A stretch of DNA of 41,996 nt, from positions 1 through 41,996 of the forward strand of contig JBBDTC010000106.1 of NCBI GenBank assembly GCA_040904625.1. The letters are read 5' to 3'. Below, in pieces: positions 15,907-23,039 of this stretch. How positions within the stretch are numbered: position 1 is the stretch's first letter; every line of letters begins with the position of its first letter. Below the pieces are notes generated by a model. The model was given only the letters and a program-made list of their open reading frames with translations, was not told where the DNA came from and did no database searches. The translations under genes were made by a program, and so were the position numbers. The stretch comes from JACKNG01 sp040904625 (GTDB lineage Bacteria; Pseudomonadota; Gammaproteobacteria; Ga0077536).

Positions 15907-16959
15907 TCAGGCGAGTTGCGCATGCAGTTCACGCAGCAGGCTTTCCGTGGTGGCCCAGTCCATGCACGCATCGGTAATCGAAACGCCGTAACGCAGCCCG
16001 GCCGGATCACCGCTGAGCGGCTGGTTGCCTCCTTCGAGATGGCTCTCCAGCATAATGCCGATGAGCGCCTGCTGTCCGGCTTTGCGTTGGGCAACCGCAG
16101 CGCGCGCGACGTCAGGCTGCCGCGCCGGATCCTTGCCCGAGTTGCCGTGACTGCAATCGATCATCACGGCCTCGGGTAGCTCAGCCGCACGCAAACCCTC
16201 CACGCACGCGGCGACCACGTTGGCATCGTAGTTGGGTTCGCGCCCCCCACGCAGAATGACATGGACATCGGCATTACCACGGGTGCGCACCATGGACGTC
16301 CGCCCCTGACTGTCGATCCCCAGGAAATGATGCGGCGCTCGCGCCGACTGCATGGCTTGCAGAGCGACCGCGATGCCACCGTCAGTACCGTTCTTGAATC
16401 CGCACGGCGCCGACAGTCCGCTGGCCATCTCCCGATGCGTCTGTGACTCTGTGGTGCGCGCACCAATGGCGTACCAGCTGACGAGATCGCCCAGATACTG
16501 CGGGACGATTGGATCCAGCGCCTCGGTCGCGGCCGGCATGTTCGCGCTCGCCAGCTCGAGCAGGAATCGCCGCGCGATTTCGAGGCCGCTCTCGATGTCG
16601 AAACTGTCATTAAGGTGCGGATCGTTGATCAGCCCTTTCCACCCCACCGTGGTGCGCGGTTTTTCGAAATAAACCCGCATCAATACCAGCAGTCGATCGG
16701 CCAGGGCCGCGGCCAGCGGCGCGAGGCGCTCGAGATATTCCCGGGCCGCGCGCACGTCGTGTATCGAACAGGGCCCGACAACGACCATGAAACGCCGGTC
16801 ACGCCCGGCCAACACGTCGGCGACAGCGTTGCGAGTGGTGGAAATGAACGCGGCCGCAGCCGCCTCCAGTGGCAATCGTGCATGCAGTGCCGCCGGTGCA
16901 AGTAGCGGCGTCAAGCTGGCAACATTGCTATTCTCGATCAGGGTCGCCCGTGTATTCAC
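15907..16959 (-). CDS. aroG: 3-deoxy-7-phosphoheptulonate (DAHP) synthase, class I, AroG type
   Basis: First step of the shikimate pathway: phosphoenolpyruvate plus erythrose-4-phosphate to DAHP. Family blocks are VVVGPCSIHD, VLMRVYFEKPRTTVGWKGLINDPHL, IGARTTESQTHREMASGL, GFKNGTDG, HVILRGG and ITDACMDW, all nearly identical to AroF/G/H. I place the start at the GTG at 16959 (350 residues) because AAAGGAG ends 5 nt before it. The in-frame ATG at 16974 lies immediately in front of that ribosome site and has none of its own. The N-terminal extension carries the usual region for amino-acid feedback regulation, but which amino acid inhibits cannot be told. Monocistronic with its own promoter. Confidence 0.94.
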   Translation of the reverse strand: MNTRATLIENSNVASLTPLLAPAALHARLPLEAAAAAFISTTRNAVADVLAGRDRRFMVVVGPCSIHDVRAAREYLERLAPLAAALADRLLVLMRVYFEKPRTTVGWKGLINDPHLNDSFDIESGLEIARRFLLELASANMPAATEALDPIVPQYLGDLVSWYAIGARTTESQTHREMASGLSAPCGFKNGTDGGIAVALQAMQSARAPHHFLGIDSQGRTSMVRTRGNADVHVILRGGREPNYDANVVAACVEGLRAAELPEAVMIDCSHGNSGKDPARQPDVARAAVAQRKAGQQALIGIMLESHLEGGNQPLSGDPAGLRYGVSITDACMDWATTESLLRELHAQLA

Positions 16960-17004
16960 GTCCACTCCTTTCATCTCGAGCTTGTGGCAAGATGTCTGCT
17001 AACC

Positions 17005-17032
17005 AGTATAGCGTGCCCGCGCCAAGCGCAAA
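17005..17032 (-). promoter_or_regulatory. Promoter of the DAHP synthase gene
   Basis: Read on the minus strand, TTTGCG (17032-17027), 16 bp, TATACT (17010-17005). The implied transcript starts near 16998, about 40 nt before the GTG start at 16959. No TrpR- or TyrR-like operator is evident. Confidence 0.5.
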
Positions 17033-17125
17033 GGCCGATACACACCGCACGATGCCGCACCCTCGGCCCGGAGCGTGCAGGGCTCGACTGAATCCTTCCT
17101 TACAACTCGGAACCGATCATCGAAC

Positions 17126-17965
17126 ATGCATTACGACACGATCACCGTCACTCCCCTCACACCTGCGATCGGTGCGCTCGTCACCGATATCGATATTGCT
17201 GGCGAACTCGAACCGTCCACCCTGGACGAGATCCGCCATGCCTTCCATGACCACCTGGTGCTGTTCTTCCGCGAGCAACGCTTGAGCCCTGAACGCCTGG
17301 TGGCGTTCGCACGTCACTTCGGCGAAATCGGTTACTACCCGTTCGTTGAAGGCATGAGCGGGCATCCGGAGGTCGTCGAAGTGGTCAAGAAGGAGGACGA
17401 GAAGATTAACTTCGGCGGTCTGTGGCACACCGATACCAGCTATCTCCAACGCCCGCCCCTGGGCTCGGTGCTGTACGCCGTCGAGGTGCCCGCGGTCGGC
17501 GGCGATACCCTGTTCGCGAACATGTACATGGCCTACGAGGCGCTCTCGCCCGGCATGCAGCGCCTGCTCGAAGGCCTGCGCGGCGTGAACAGCGCTGAGA
17601 AGCCCGATGCCGCGGTCACGCGTACCCACCGCATGGCCGAAAAACCCAGGGACGCCCGCGACATCATCACCACAGCCGCGCATCCGCTGGTCCGCACGCA
17701 TCCCGTCACCGGGCGCAAGGCCCTGTACTGCAGCGCCGCCCATACGGTTGCCATCGAGGGCATGAGCGAAGCCGAATCGCGCCCCATCCTGGAATATCTC
17801 TATCGGGTCCAGCAGCGCGAAGAATTCGCTTGCCGTTTCCACTGGGAGCGCGGCTCGGTCGCCCTGTGGGACAATCGCTGCGCCCAGCACAATGCCTTGA
17901 ACGACTACCATGGACATCGACGTGTGATGCACCGGGTCACACTGGAAGGAGAAGTGCCGGCCTGA
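17126..17965 (+). CDS. TauD/TfdA-family Fe(II)/2-oxoglutarate-dependent dioxygenase
   Basis: A 279-residue oxygenase coupling 2-oxoglutarate decarboxylation to hydroxylation of a substrate. The metal triad is H101 and D103 (LWHTDTSY) and H255 (WDNRCAQHNALNDY). The 2-oxoglutarate arginine is R270 (VMHRVTLEG). The last two positions coincide with those of E. coli TauD. The start at 17126 gives the usual N-terminus (ITVTPLTPAIGALVTDID). Substrates in the family include taurine, alkyl sulfates and aryloxyacids. With no sulfonate transporter nearby, an ether or sulfate ester of an aromatic compound is as likely. The unknown protein at 18005 follows 39 bp downstream and is probably co-transcribed. 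Confidence 0.92.
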   Translation: MHYDTITVTPLTPAIGALVTDIDIAGELEPSTLDEIRHAFHDHLVLFFREQRLSPERLVAFARHFGEIGYYPFVEGMSGHPEVVEVVKKEDEKINFGGLWHTDTSYLQRPPLGSVLYAVEVPAVGGDTLFANMYMAYEALSPGMQRLLEGLRGVNSAEKPDAAVTRTHRMAEKPRDARDIITTAAHPLVRTHPVTGRKALYCSAAHTVAIEGMSEAESRPILEYLYRVQQREEFACRFHWERGSVALWDNRCAQHNALNDYHGHRRVMHRVTLEGEVPA

Positions 17966-18004
17966 CACGCCAAGGCAGCCTAACACCACCAGGGGAGCAG
18001 GATT

Positions 18005-18688
18005 ATGAGCGAACGATTTTTCAGTGACGCGGAACTGCGCGACATGGAGCGGCGCACGGTTGACCGTCTGACCGACGCGATCGACGCCGGCGATGCCGAG
18101 AAAGCGAAGAAAATCGCCAAGCGCATGTACAACGAATTCCTGTCCATGCACGATTTGTATCGCAACTGGATCACGGCGACTCTGAGCGAAGTCGCGCGTC
18201 GCTATGGCGACGAGGCGCTCGACGACGTCATGGTCGAAGGGGTCCGCGCCTGGTGGAAGCCCATCGTCAAGAGCCTGCCGACCGATCCCGAATCCCTGCC
18301 GGCCCGCATCAAGATGTTCGCATCCGGCCTGCATGGTCATCTGCAACCGCTGGAAATCACCGAGGACGACGACAAGGTCGAGATCCGCATGTGCCCCTGC
18401 GGCAGCGGCGGGCGCCTCATCCAGGAAGGCAAATACGAAGGCAAGGACGCCTTTCACACCATCAAGGAGGGCCAGCCGCTGACCTACGGCCGCCCCGACT
18501 ACCCGGTCTATTGCGCCCACGAATATGCCATGGAGCGCGTCGACATCGAGGAGAACGGCAAACCGTTCGTCGTCGTCGAACCGGCCGCGAGACTCGGCCG
18601 CGACTATTGTTCGCTGGTGATCTACAAGGATCCGGACAAGATTCCGGACAAGTACTACGAACGTATCGGCATGAAGAAGCCCGGCTGA
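18005..18688 (+). CDS. Conserved-looking protein of unknown function with CPCGSGG motif
   Basis: A 227-residue soluble protein, not confidently recognised. The first 90 residues are helical (RDMERRTVDRLTDAIDAGDAEKAKKIAKRMYNEFLSMHDLYRNWI). The C-terminal half is beta-rich with a CPCGSGG motif (C130, C132), C170 in VYCAHEY and C202 in RDYCSLVIY, which could build a metal site or a catalytic thiol. It has a faint resemblance to L-2-amino-thiazoline-4-carboxylate hydrolase-like proteins, held only loosely. GGGGAG precedes the ATG. It lies directly after the TauD-type oxygenase and is likely in its operon, so it may process or bind the same substrate. No signal peptide or membrane helix. Confidence 0.8.
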   Translation: MSERFFSDAELRDMERRTVDRLTDAIDAGDAEKAKKIAKRMYNEFLSMHDLYRNWITATLSEVARRYGDEALDDVMVEGVRAWWKPIVKSLPTDPESLPARIKMFASGLHGHLQPLEITEDDDKVEIRMCPCGSGGRLIQEGKYEGKDAFHTIKEGQPLTYGRPDYPVYCAHEYAMERVDIEENGKPFVVVEPAARLGRDYCSLVIYKDPDKIPDKYYERIGMKKPG

Positions 18689-18709
18689 GGCGATGGGCGC
18701 TGTCGCCGT

Positions 18710-19303
18710 TCAATCCATCGCCGGCAGCGACACATCGAGGATTTCGGCAAAACTGTGCAGGACGCGGAGCGTCAGGCCCCAGATAACGTGTTCCCCGTAC
18801 TCGATGCCCGGCCACAGCGCACCGGAAGCGGTCGGATAGGCGAGCTCGGTGACGGCGTCTGCATCGAACAGATGCCTCAACGGCACCCAGAACACGTCCG
18901 CGACTTCGATGGGTTGATGAACGCGCGCTTGCGCACGAGTAGCCGCATCGACGTAATAGACGAACGGTGACAAAGTCAAACCGCCCCGTACGTCCGGACG
19001 TACGGGCAGCGGCGCGACACGATGGTGAACTACCAGTTGCATGCCGATCTCCTCGCGCGTTTCGCGCTCGGCGACCGTGTGGGCGTCGGCATCGTGAATG
19101 CCGGCGCGCCCCCCCGGCAAGGCGACCTGTCCTGTCCACGGATCGCCCTTGCGTTCGGCACGGCGAATGAAACAGACATCGAGGCCAGCCGCGCCCTTGG
19201 CCAGTATCATCGCCACCGCGGCGTGGCTCGGGTCGGGCCGGAAGGCCGCGGGCACGTGGTCGCGCTCAAGCAGCGCTGCGCGAATTTCGTCGATGGACAA
19301 CAT
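18710..19303 (-). CDS. Nudix hydrolase, CoA-pyrophosphatase (NudL) type
   Basis: A 197-residue hydrolase expected to cleave CoA or acyl-CoA to phosphopantetheine and 3',5'-ADP. The Nudix region runs LPGGRAGIHDADAHTVAERETREEIGM, with the metal-binding RETREEIG at 80-87. The spacing has aspartates in place of the first conserved glutamate, as in NudL-type proteins. The downstream LPVRPDVRGGLTLSPFVYYV and FWVPLRHLFD blocks also fit that family. It lies beside acyl-CoA ligase genes, consistent with CoA-pool control. Only 8 nt separate a TATACT box (19317-19312) from the ATG, so the mRNA may be leaderless. A 22-bp perfect palindrome lies in the coding region at 18985-19006. Confidence 0.9.
   Translation of the reverse strand: MLSIDEIRAALLERDHVPAAFRPDPSHAAVAMILAKGAAGLDVCFIRRAERKGDPWTGQVALPGGRAGIHDADAHTVAERETREEIGMQLVVHHRVAPLPVRPDVRGGLTLSPFVYYVDAATRAQARVHQPIEVADVFWVPLRHLFDADAVTELAYPTASGALWPGIEYGEHVIWGLTLRVLHSFAEILDVSLPAMD
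18985..19006. repeat. 22-bp perfect palindrome inside the Nudix gene
   Basis: The left arm CCCGTACGTCC (18985-18995) is followed directly by its exact reverse complement (18996-19006). It falls in codons for LPVRPDVRGGL. It could form a cruciform or RNA hairpin or bind a dimeric protein. Function unknown. Confidence 0.85.
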
Positions 19304-19311
19304 GACTGCAC

Positions 19312-19341
19312 AGTATATTTTCTATCGTGCCGGCATGTCCG
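19312..19341 (-). promoter_or_regulatory. Probable promoter of the Nudix gene, leaderless-type spacing
   Basis: On the minus strand CGGACA (19341-19336), 18 bp, TATACT (19317-19312), then 8 nt to the ATG at 19303. No ribosome site fits between, so transcription would start at or next to the start codon. Confidence 0.45.
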
Positions 19342-19355
19342 CTGAAGCTTTCGGC

Positions 19356-20909
19356 TCAGACGATACGCGTGCCCTTGTCGCCCCAGTAGCGATCGCGCAG
19401 CAGACGCTTGTAGAGCTTGCCGGTCGGCAGGCGCGGCAATTCGCTGTCGAAATCGACGCTCCTGGGGCATTTGATGTGTGAGAGGTGCGCGCGGCAAAAA
19501 GCGATCAACTCCTGCTCGAGTGTCGGGCCGGGTGTCTGGTCCGGCATGACCTGCACGACCGCCTTGACCTCCTCGCCGAGATCCTCGTTGGGCACGCCGA
19601 ACACCGCGGCATCGGCCACCTTGGGATGCGTAATCAACAGGTTCTCGCATTCCTGCGGGTAGATGTTGACCCCGCCGGAGATGATCATGAAAGTCTTGCG
19701 ATCGGTGAGATGAAGAAAACCGTCGTCATCGACATAACCGACATCATTGACCGTGCTCATGCTGCCGTCCGGTGAGCGTGATTCGGCCGTCTTCACCGGA
19801 TCCTTGTAGTACTCGAAAGGCGTCGCCGTCTTGAACCACAGCGTGCCGGGCTCGCCGTTCGCGACCGGCTGCATGGCATCGTCGAGTACATGCAGTTCCC
19901 CGAGCATGATCTTGCCCACCGTGCCCGGATGGGCCAGCCACTCGGCGGCGTCGCAATAGGCGAAACCCAGGCCCTCGGTAGCCCCGTAATATTCATGGAT
20001 GATAGGTCCCCACCAGTCGATCATGGCCTGCTTGACCGGCACCGGGCAGGGTGCGGCGGCATGCACCACGTATTCGAGCGAGGACACGTCATATTTCGCG
20101 CGCACCGCCTCCGGCAGCTTGAGCATGCGACTGAACATGGTCGGCACGAGCTGGGTATGGGTCACACGGTAGCGTTCGATCAACGCCAGATAGTGTTCCG
20201 GATCGAACTTTTCCATGATGATGCTGGTGCCGCCGATGCGGATGGTCAATCCGACCGCGGCGTTCGGCGCCGAATGATAGAGCGGGGCCGGCGACAGATA
20301 GACCATGTCTTCGCGATACTGCCAGAGCCGGGTCAGAAACTCGTAGAGCAACAGAGGTTCGGTCGGCGGCGTGTCAGGTAGAGGGCGCAGAATGCCCTTG
20401 GGCCGCCCGGTGGTGCCGGATGAGTAGAGCATGGCCGTCCCCAGCCATTCATCGGCAATCGGTGTCGCGGGGTAAGCAGCCGTCGCGCGGTCGAAATCAA
20501 CGACCTCACCCTCACTGCCGTCATCGCCGTCGATGACCAGAATCTTTTTCAGCTTGGGACATTGTGCGGCAGCGGCCAGCGCCACATCGCGTTTGGCGGC
20601 GGAAGTGATCAGGACCTGGGAATCGCTGTCATCGAGGATGAACGCGACCTCGTCCGCGGTCAGATAGGAATTGATGCAGGTGTAATAGAGTCCGCTGCGC
20701 GCCGCCGCGCCGCAGGCCTCGCAGTAGCGTGCATTGTTCTCCATGAACACCGCATAGTGATCGCGATGATTCAATCCCAAACCACGTAACAGGTGGGCCA
20801 GACGGTTGGTGCGCGCCTCGTATTCAGCGTAGGTCACGACCTCGCCGGAACCGGCCATGATGAAACACGGCCGGTCGGCCTTCTCGACAGCATGCTTGCC
20901 CGGATACAC
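19356..20909 (-). CDS. Acyl-CoA synthetase (AMP-forming)
   Basis: A 517-residue adenylate-forming ligase that activates a carboxylic acid with ATP and CoA. It shows YSSGTTGRPKGILRPLP (phosphate loop), EYYGATEG, DVGYVDDDGFLHLTDRKTFMIISGGVNIYPQECEN (hinge) and the catalytic lysine in LPTGKLYKRLLRDRYW. The insertion after the phosphate loop (DTPPTEPLLLYEFLTRLW) and the KRLLRDRYW ending are typical of FadD-like enzymes found with steroid or terpenoid acid catabolism, a family impression only. It starts at GTG 20909, with GGGGAGGG about 8 nt upstream. The alpha/beta hydrolase gene is upstream, separated by a 26-nt hairpin that may reduce read-through. Confidence 0.92.
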   Translation of the reverse strand: MYPGKHAVEKADRPCFIMAGSGEVVTYAEYEARTNRLAHLLRGLGLNHRDHYAVFMENNARYCEACGAAARSGLYYTCINSYLTADEVAFILDDSDSQVLITSAAKRDVALAAAAQCPKLKKILVIDGDDGSEGEVVDFDRATAAYPATPIADEWLGTAMLYSSGTTGRPKGILRPLPDTPPTEPLLLYEFLTRLWQYREDMVYLSPAPLYHSAPNAAVGLTIRIGGTSIIMEKFDPEHYLALIERYRVTHTQLVPTMFSRMLKLPEAVRAKYDVSSLEYVVHAAAPCPVPVKQAMIDWWGPIIHEYYGATEGLGFAYCDAAEWLAHPGTVGKIMLGELHVLDDAMQPVANGEPGTLWFKTATPFEYYKDPVKTAESRSPDGSMSTVNDVGYVDDDGFLHLTDRKTFMIISGGVNIYPQECENLLITHPKVADAAVFGVPNEDLGEEVKAVVQVMPDQTPGPTLEQELIAFCRAHLSHIKCPRSVDFDSELPRLPTGKLYKRLLRDRYWGDKGTRIV

Positions 20910-20928
20910 GAATCACCCTCCCCAGGAA

Positions 20929-20968
20929 AGTCCGACAGGCTGCTAGTACCTCTGCACAGAGGTACTAG
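20929..20968 (-). terminator. Perfect 12-bp hairpin covering the hydrolase stop, with an AGTCCGACAGGC motif
   Basis: CTAGTACCTCTG (20943-20954) and CAGAGGTACTAG (20957-20968) form a perfect 12-bp stem with a 2-nt loop. The stop codon of the alpha/beta hydrolase (20965-20967) is inside it. AGTCCGACAGGC (20929-20940) adjoins it and recurs at 41929-41940. No T-tract follows, so this may be an attenuator or RNA-stabilising hairpin rather than a complete terminator. Confidence 0.65.
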
Positions 20969-21828
20969 TTCCGCGAACGTTGTTCGATGTCCGCGAGTAC
21001 CGGCAGGAGATAGCGTTTGAATTGCACCGGATCCTCCGACATCGGGAAATGCCCCATGCCTTCCATCAGTGTGTACTGCGCACCCGGCACGGCGTCGGCC
21101 AGCGCTTTGCAGGCGGCCGGATAGGCCGACCAGTCGTAGTCACCACCGAGCACGTAGAGCATGCATTTCGTGGTGTCGATGAGCTGCGCGGTCTCGCGCA
21201 GATCGTGCTCGAGACCGTAGTAGTTCAAATCACCCGAAAAGACCGGCGGCGCACCCTGACTGTAGGTCCATACCGTCTCGCGCACGTTTTCCTCCGGCGC
21301 ATTGGGCGAGCACAACGACAGCATCATGGCCGGCTTGGCATCGTTCGACAGCCGCGGGTGGCGCCACCATTGCTGCCACAAACGGTCGAAGCCGCCGCTC
21401 CACATCGAGGCTTCGAGGCCGATACAGGCACGGAAGCTGTCGGCGTGATTCAGCGCCAGGTCGCCCGCCAGATGTCCGCCCATGGAACAGCCCATGAAGA
21501 TCGGCCGCTCGAGTTCGAGTTCTTCGACCAGGCGCACCCAGAAAGTCATGAACCAGGCTTTGGTGAGCTTGTACTCTTCTTCCCAATAGCGCTTGCCCGC
21601 CGGCGGCAGCGATTTGCCGTGATAGGGCAGATCAATGGCCGTGACCTGGAAACGCGAGGTGATCTCGGGGTCTTCGAGCAGGTGACGATACTGGCGGCCG
21701 TCCGAACCCGCGGTGTGCTGGCAGACCAGCGGAATGCCCTGCCCGGCCTGCTCGATGTAGACCCGATATTCCAGGCCTTCGACGTCGAGATAGAGGTAAC
21801 GTCCAGTGATGTCCGAATAACGTGCCAT
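20965..21828 (-). CDS. Alpha/beta-hydrolase
   Basis: A 287-residue hydrolase. The nucleophile elbow is GCSMGG (S115), the acid is probably in YVLGGDYDWSAYP and the histidine is in MEGMGHFPMSEDP. The oxyanion region is VCQHTAGSDGRQYRHLLEDPE. There is no signal peptide, so it is cytoplasmic, and it is a likely esterase, thioesterase or C-C hydrolase on a hydrophobic substrate. GGGGGA precedes the ATG. It sits 12 bp after an SCP2-like gene and before an acyl-CoA ligase on the same strand, an arrangement suggesting ester cleavage followed by CoA activation (inference). The stop codon is buried in a strong hairpin. Confidence 0.88.
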   Translation of the reverse strand: MARYSDITGRYLYLDVEGLEYRVYIEQAGQGIPLVCQHTAGSDGRQYRHLLEDPEITSRFQVTAIDLPYHGKSLPPAGKRYWEEEYKLTKAWFMTFWVRLVEELELERPIFMGCSMGGHLAGDLALNHADSFRACIGLEASMWSGGFDRLWQQWWRHPRLSNDAKPAMMLSLCSPNAPEENVRETVWTYSQGAPPVFSGDLNYYGLEHDLRETAQLIDTTKCMLYVLGGDYDWSAYPAACKALADAVPGAQYTLMEGMGHFPMSEDPVQFKRYLLPVLADIEQRSRN

Positions 21829-21840
21829 CGTGATCCCCCG

Positions 21841-22242
21841 TCAGGCCGCGCGCGCCACGGCACGGAAACTGGCACCCATGACGGCGTGTATCCGGCGCAA
21901 GGCGAAGTAATAGGCGTAGGCCGATTGCAGATCGCCGCTGAGCTCGAAGCCGTGGTGCAGTGCTGCGGCCAGCCAGTCATGGTAGAAAGGCTTGGGCTTC
22001 TCCACCAGCATGTGCTGCCACACTTCGACCGGGCCGCCGATATGGATGTCGTAGGGGTCGAAACCCTGCGTACCGTGCTGAAAGCTGCTCACGCGGCCGT
22101 TCTCGATATGCATGAAATAAGGGTCGTCGCCGACCAGGAAGCGCACATCGCAATACCAGAATCGTGCGGTGAGCACGAACTCGGGATCGCGGTTGAGCCG
22201 GTCGCGGATATCGTCGACCGGCAGGATCAGGCCGCCACTCAT
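21841..22242 (-). CDS. SCP2-like small protein (tentative lipid binder)
   Basis: A 133-residue soluble protein without a confident family match. The order of elements resembles a sterol-carrier-protein-2 fold: RFWYCDVRFLVGDDPYFMHIENGRVSSF (beta strands with a GDD turn), PYDIHIGGPVEVWQHMLVEKPKP (a strand then a helix) and FHG/HHGFELSGDLQSAYAYYFALRRI (closing 'GD' helix). That would make it a carrier or chaperone for a hydrophobic acyl or sterol-like ligand. It lies 12 bp upstream of the alpha/beta hydrolase and 28 bp after the GST gene on the same strand, so all four could be one operon. GAGGGTGG precedes the ATG. The fold assignment is pattern-based. Confidence 0.7.
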   Translation of the reverse strand: MSGGLILPVDDIRDRLNRDPEFVLTARFWYCDVRFLVGDDPYFMHIENGRVSSFQHGTQGFDPYDIHIGGPVEVWQHMLVEKPKPFYHDWLAAALHHGFELSGDLQSAYAYYFALRRIHAVMGASFRAVARAA

Positions 22243-22270
22243 TGTTTGCCACCCTCGAGGGTTTGTTCGC

Positions 22271-22918
22271 TCAGGACTTGGCTTCCGTGAAGGCCTTCAG
22301 CGCGGCCTGCTGATCAGCCATCACCTTGGCGCCGGCGGGCCGCGCGTTGGTCGCCTCCAGGGCTTCCTTCAGCCCCGGCACCTCGGCGACGATGTCCCAG
22401 GCATAGACCGCCTGGCAGACCGGCGCGGCATAGATGAAGGTATGTGCCGCGACGATGTCGGCGAGGCTGAAGCCCCCGCAAATGAACGGCTTGAACGAAC
22501 CCAGGGTCTGCATCGCCTTGAGGCCGTTCTCGATCACCGGCTTGGCCTCGGTCACCGCCGTCTCGTTGCGTTTCTCGCCGAAGAAAATCTCGGCGTAATG
22601 GCGCCGTGCGGGCAGCTCGATATAGAGTTCGATGACCTTCGCCATCTCACGCACCTTGGCCGCGGCGAAAGCGTCGGCCGGCACCAGTGCCGGCGCCGGC
22701 TCGAGGGATTCGATGTAATCGAGCATGACATTGGTCTCGGACAGGCACCCCTGCTCCGTTTCCATGCACGGCACCTTGCCCATCGGACTCTTGCACTTGT
22801 AGTCCGCTTCCTGGCTCGGCATGGCCTGCACTTCGGCAAACTCGAGGCCTTTCTCGAGCAACGCGAACTTGACCATGTTGTAGTAATTGCTGACGGCAAA
22901 CCCATGCAGCTTGATCAT
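22271..22918 (-). CDS. Glutathione S-transferase family protein
   Basis: A 215-residue two-domain GST. The N-terminal thioredoxin-like part is MIKLHGFAVSNYYNMVKFALLEKGLEF, with the active S/N/Y cluster near residues 10-13. It continues with the cis-proline GKVPCMETEQG and the glutathione gamma-glutamyl site LSETNVMLDYIE. The C-terminal helical domain contains the N-capping motif FICGGFSLADIVAAHTF. It conjugates or removes glutathione from electrophiles, or isomerises a catabolic intermediate. GAGGAGGT lies upstream of the ATG, the strongest ribosome site in this stretch. It is the probable first gene of the GST / SCP2-like / hydrolase / acyl-CoA ligase group. Confidence 0.92.
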   Translation of the reverse strand: MIKLHGFAVSNYYNMVKFALLEKGLEFAEVQAMPSQEADYKCKSPMGKVPCMETEQGCLSETNVMLDYIESLEPAPALVPADAFAAAKVREMAKVIELYIELPARRHYAEIFFGEKRNETAVTEAKPVIENGLKAMQTLGSFKPFICGGFSLADIVAAHTFIYAAPVCQAVYAWDIVAEVPGLKEALEATNARPAGAKVMADQQAALKAFTEAKS

Positions 22919-23039
22919 GACCGTGACCTCCTCTCGTTAATTCTTTCCCGCGCGGCGCCGGCGCGCATGTCACACGCCTGCGCCGGGGCCGCGCGAGCGT
23001 AGCACAGTCTGCGGCCTGCGCGAGGCTGCCGCCGCGCGC

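Noticed and set aside
17117..18520. A 467-codon open frame on the minus strand opposite the TauD-type and CPCGSGG genes
   Set aside because: It is antisense to two well-supported genes, lacks family motifs and has the composition expected of a shadow frame in high-GC DNA.
20980..22290. A 436-codon open frame on the plus strand opposite the hydrolase and SCP2-like genes
   Set aside because: Shadow frame: it spans two opposite-strand genes with recognisable motifs and their boundary, and shows no domain of its own.
22940..23035. GC-rich hairpins between the GST and CoA-transferase genes
   Set aside because: Several short GC stems are possible, but none is long, exact or followed by a T-tract, so I do not call a terminator.
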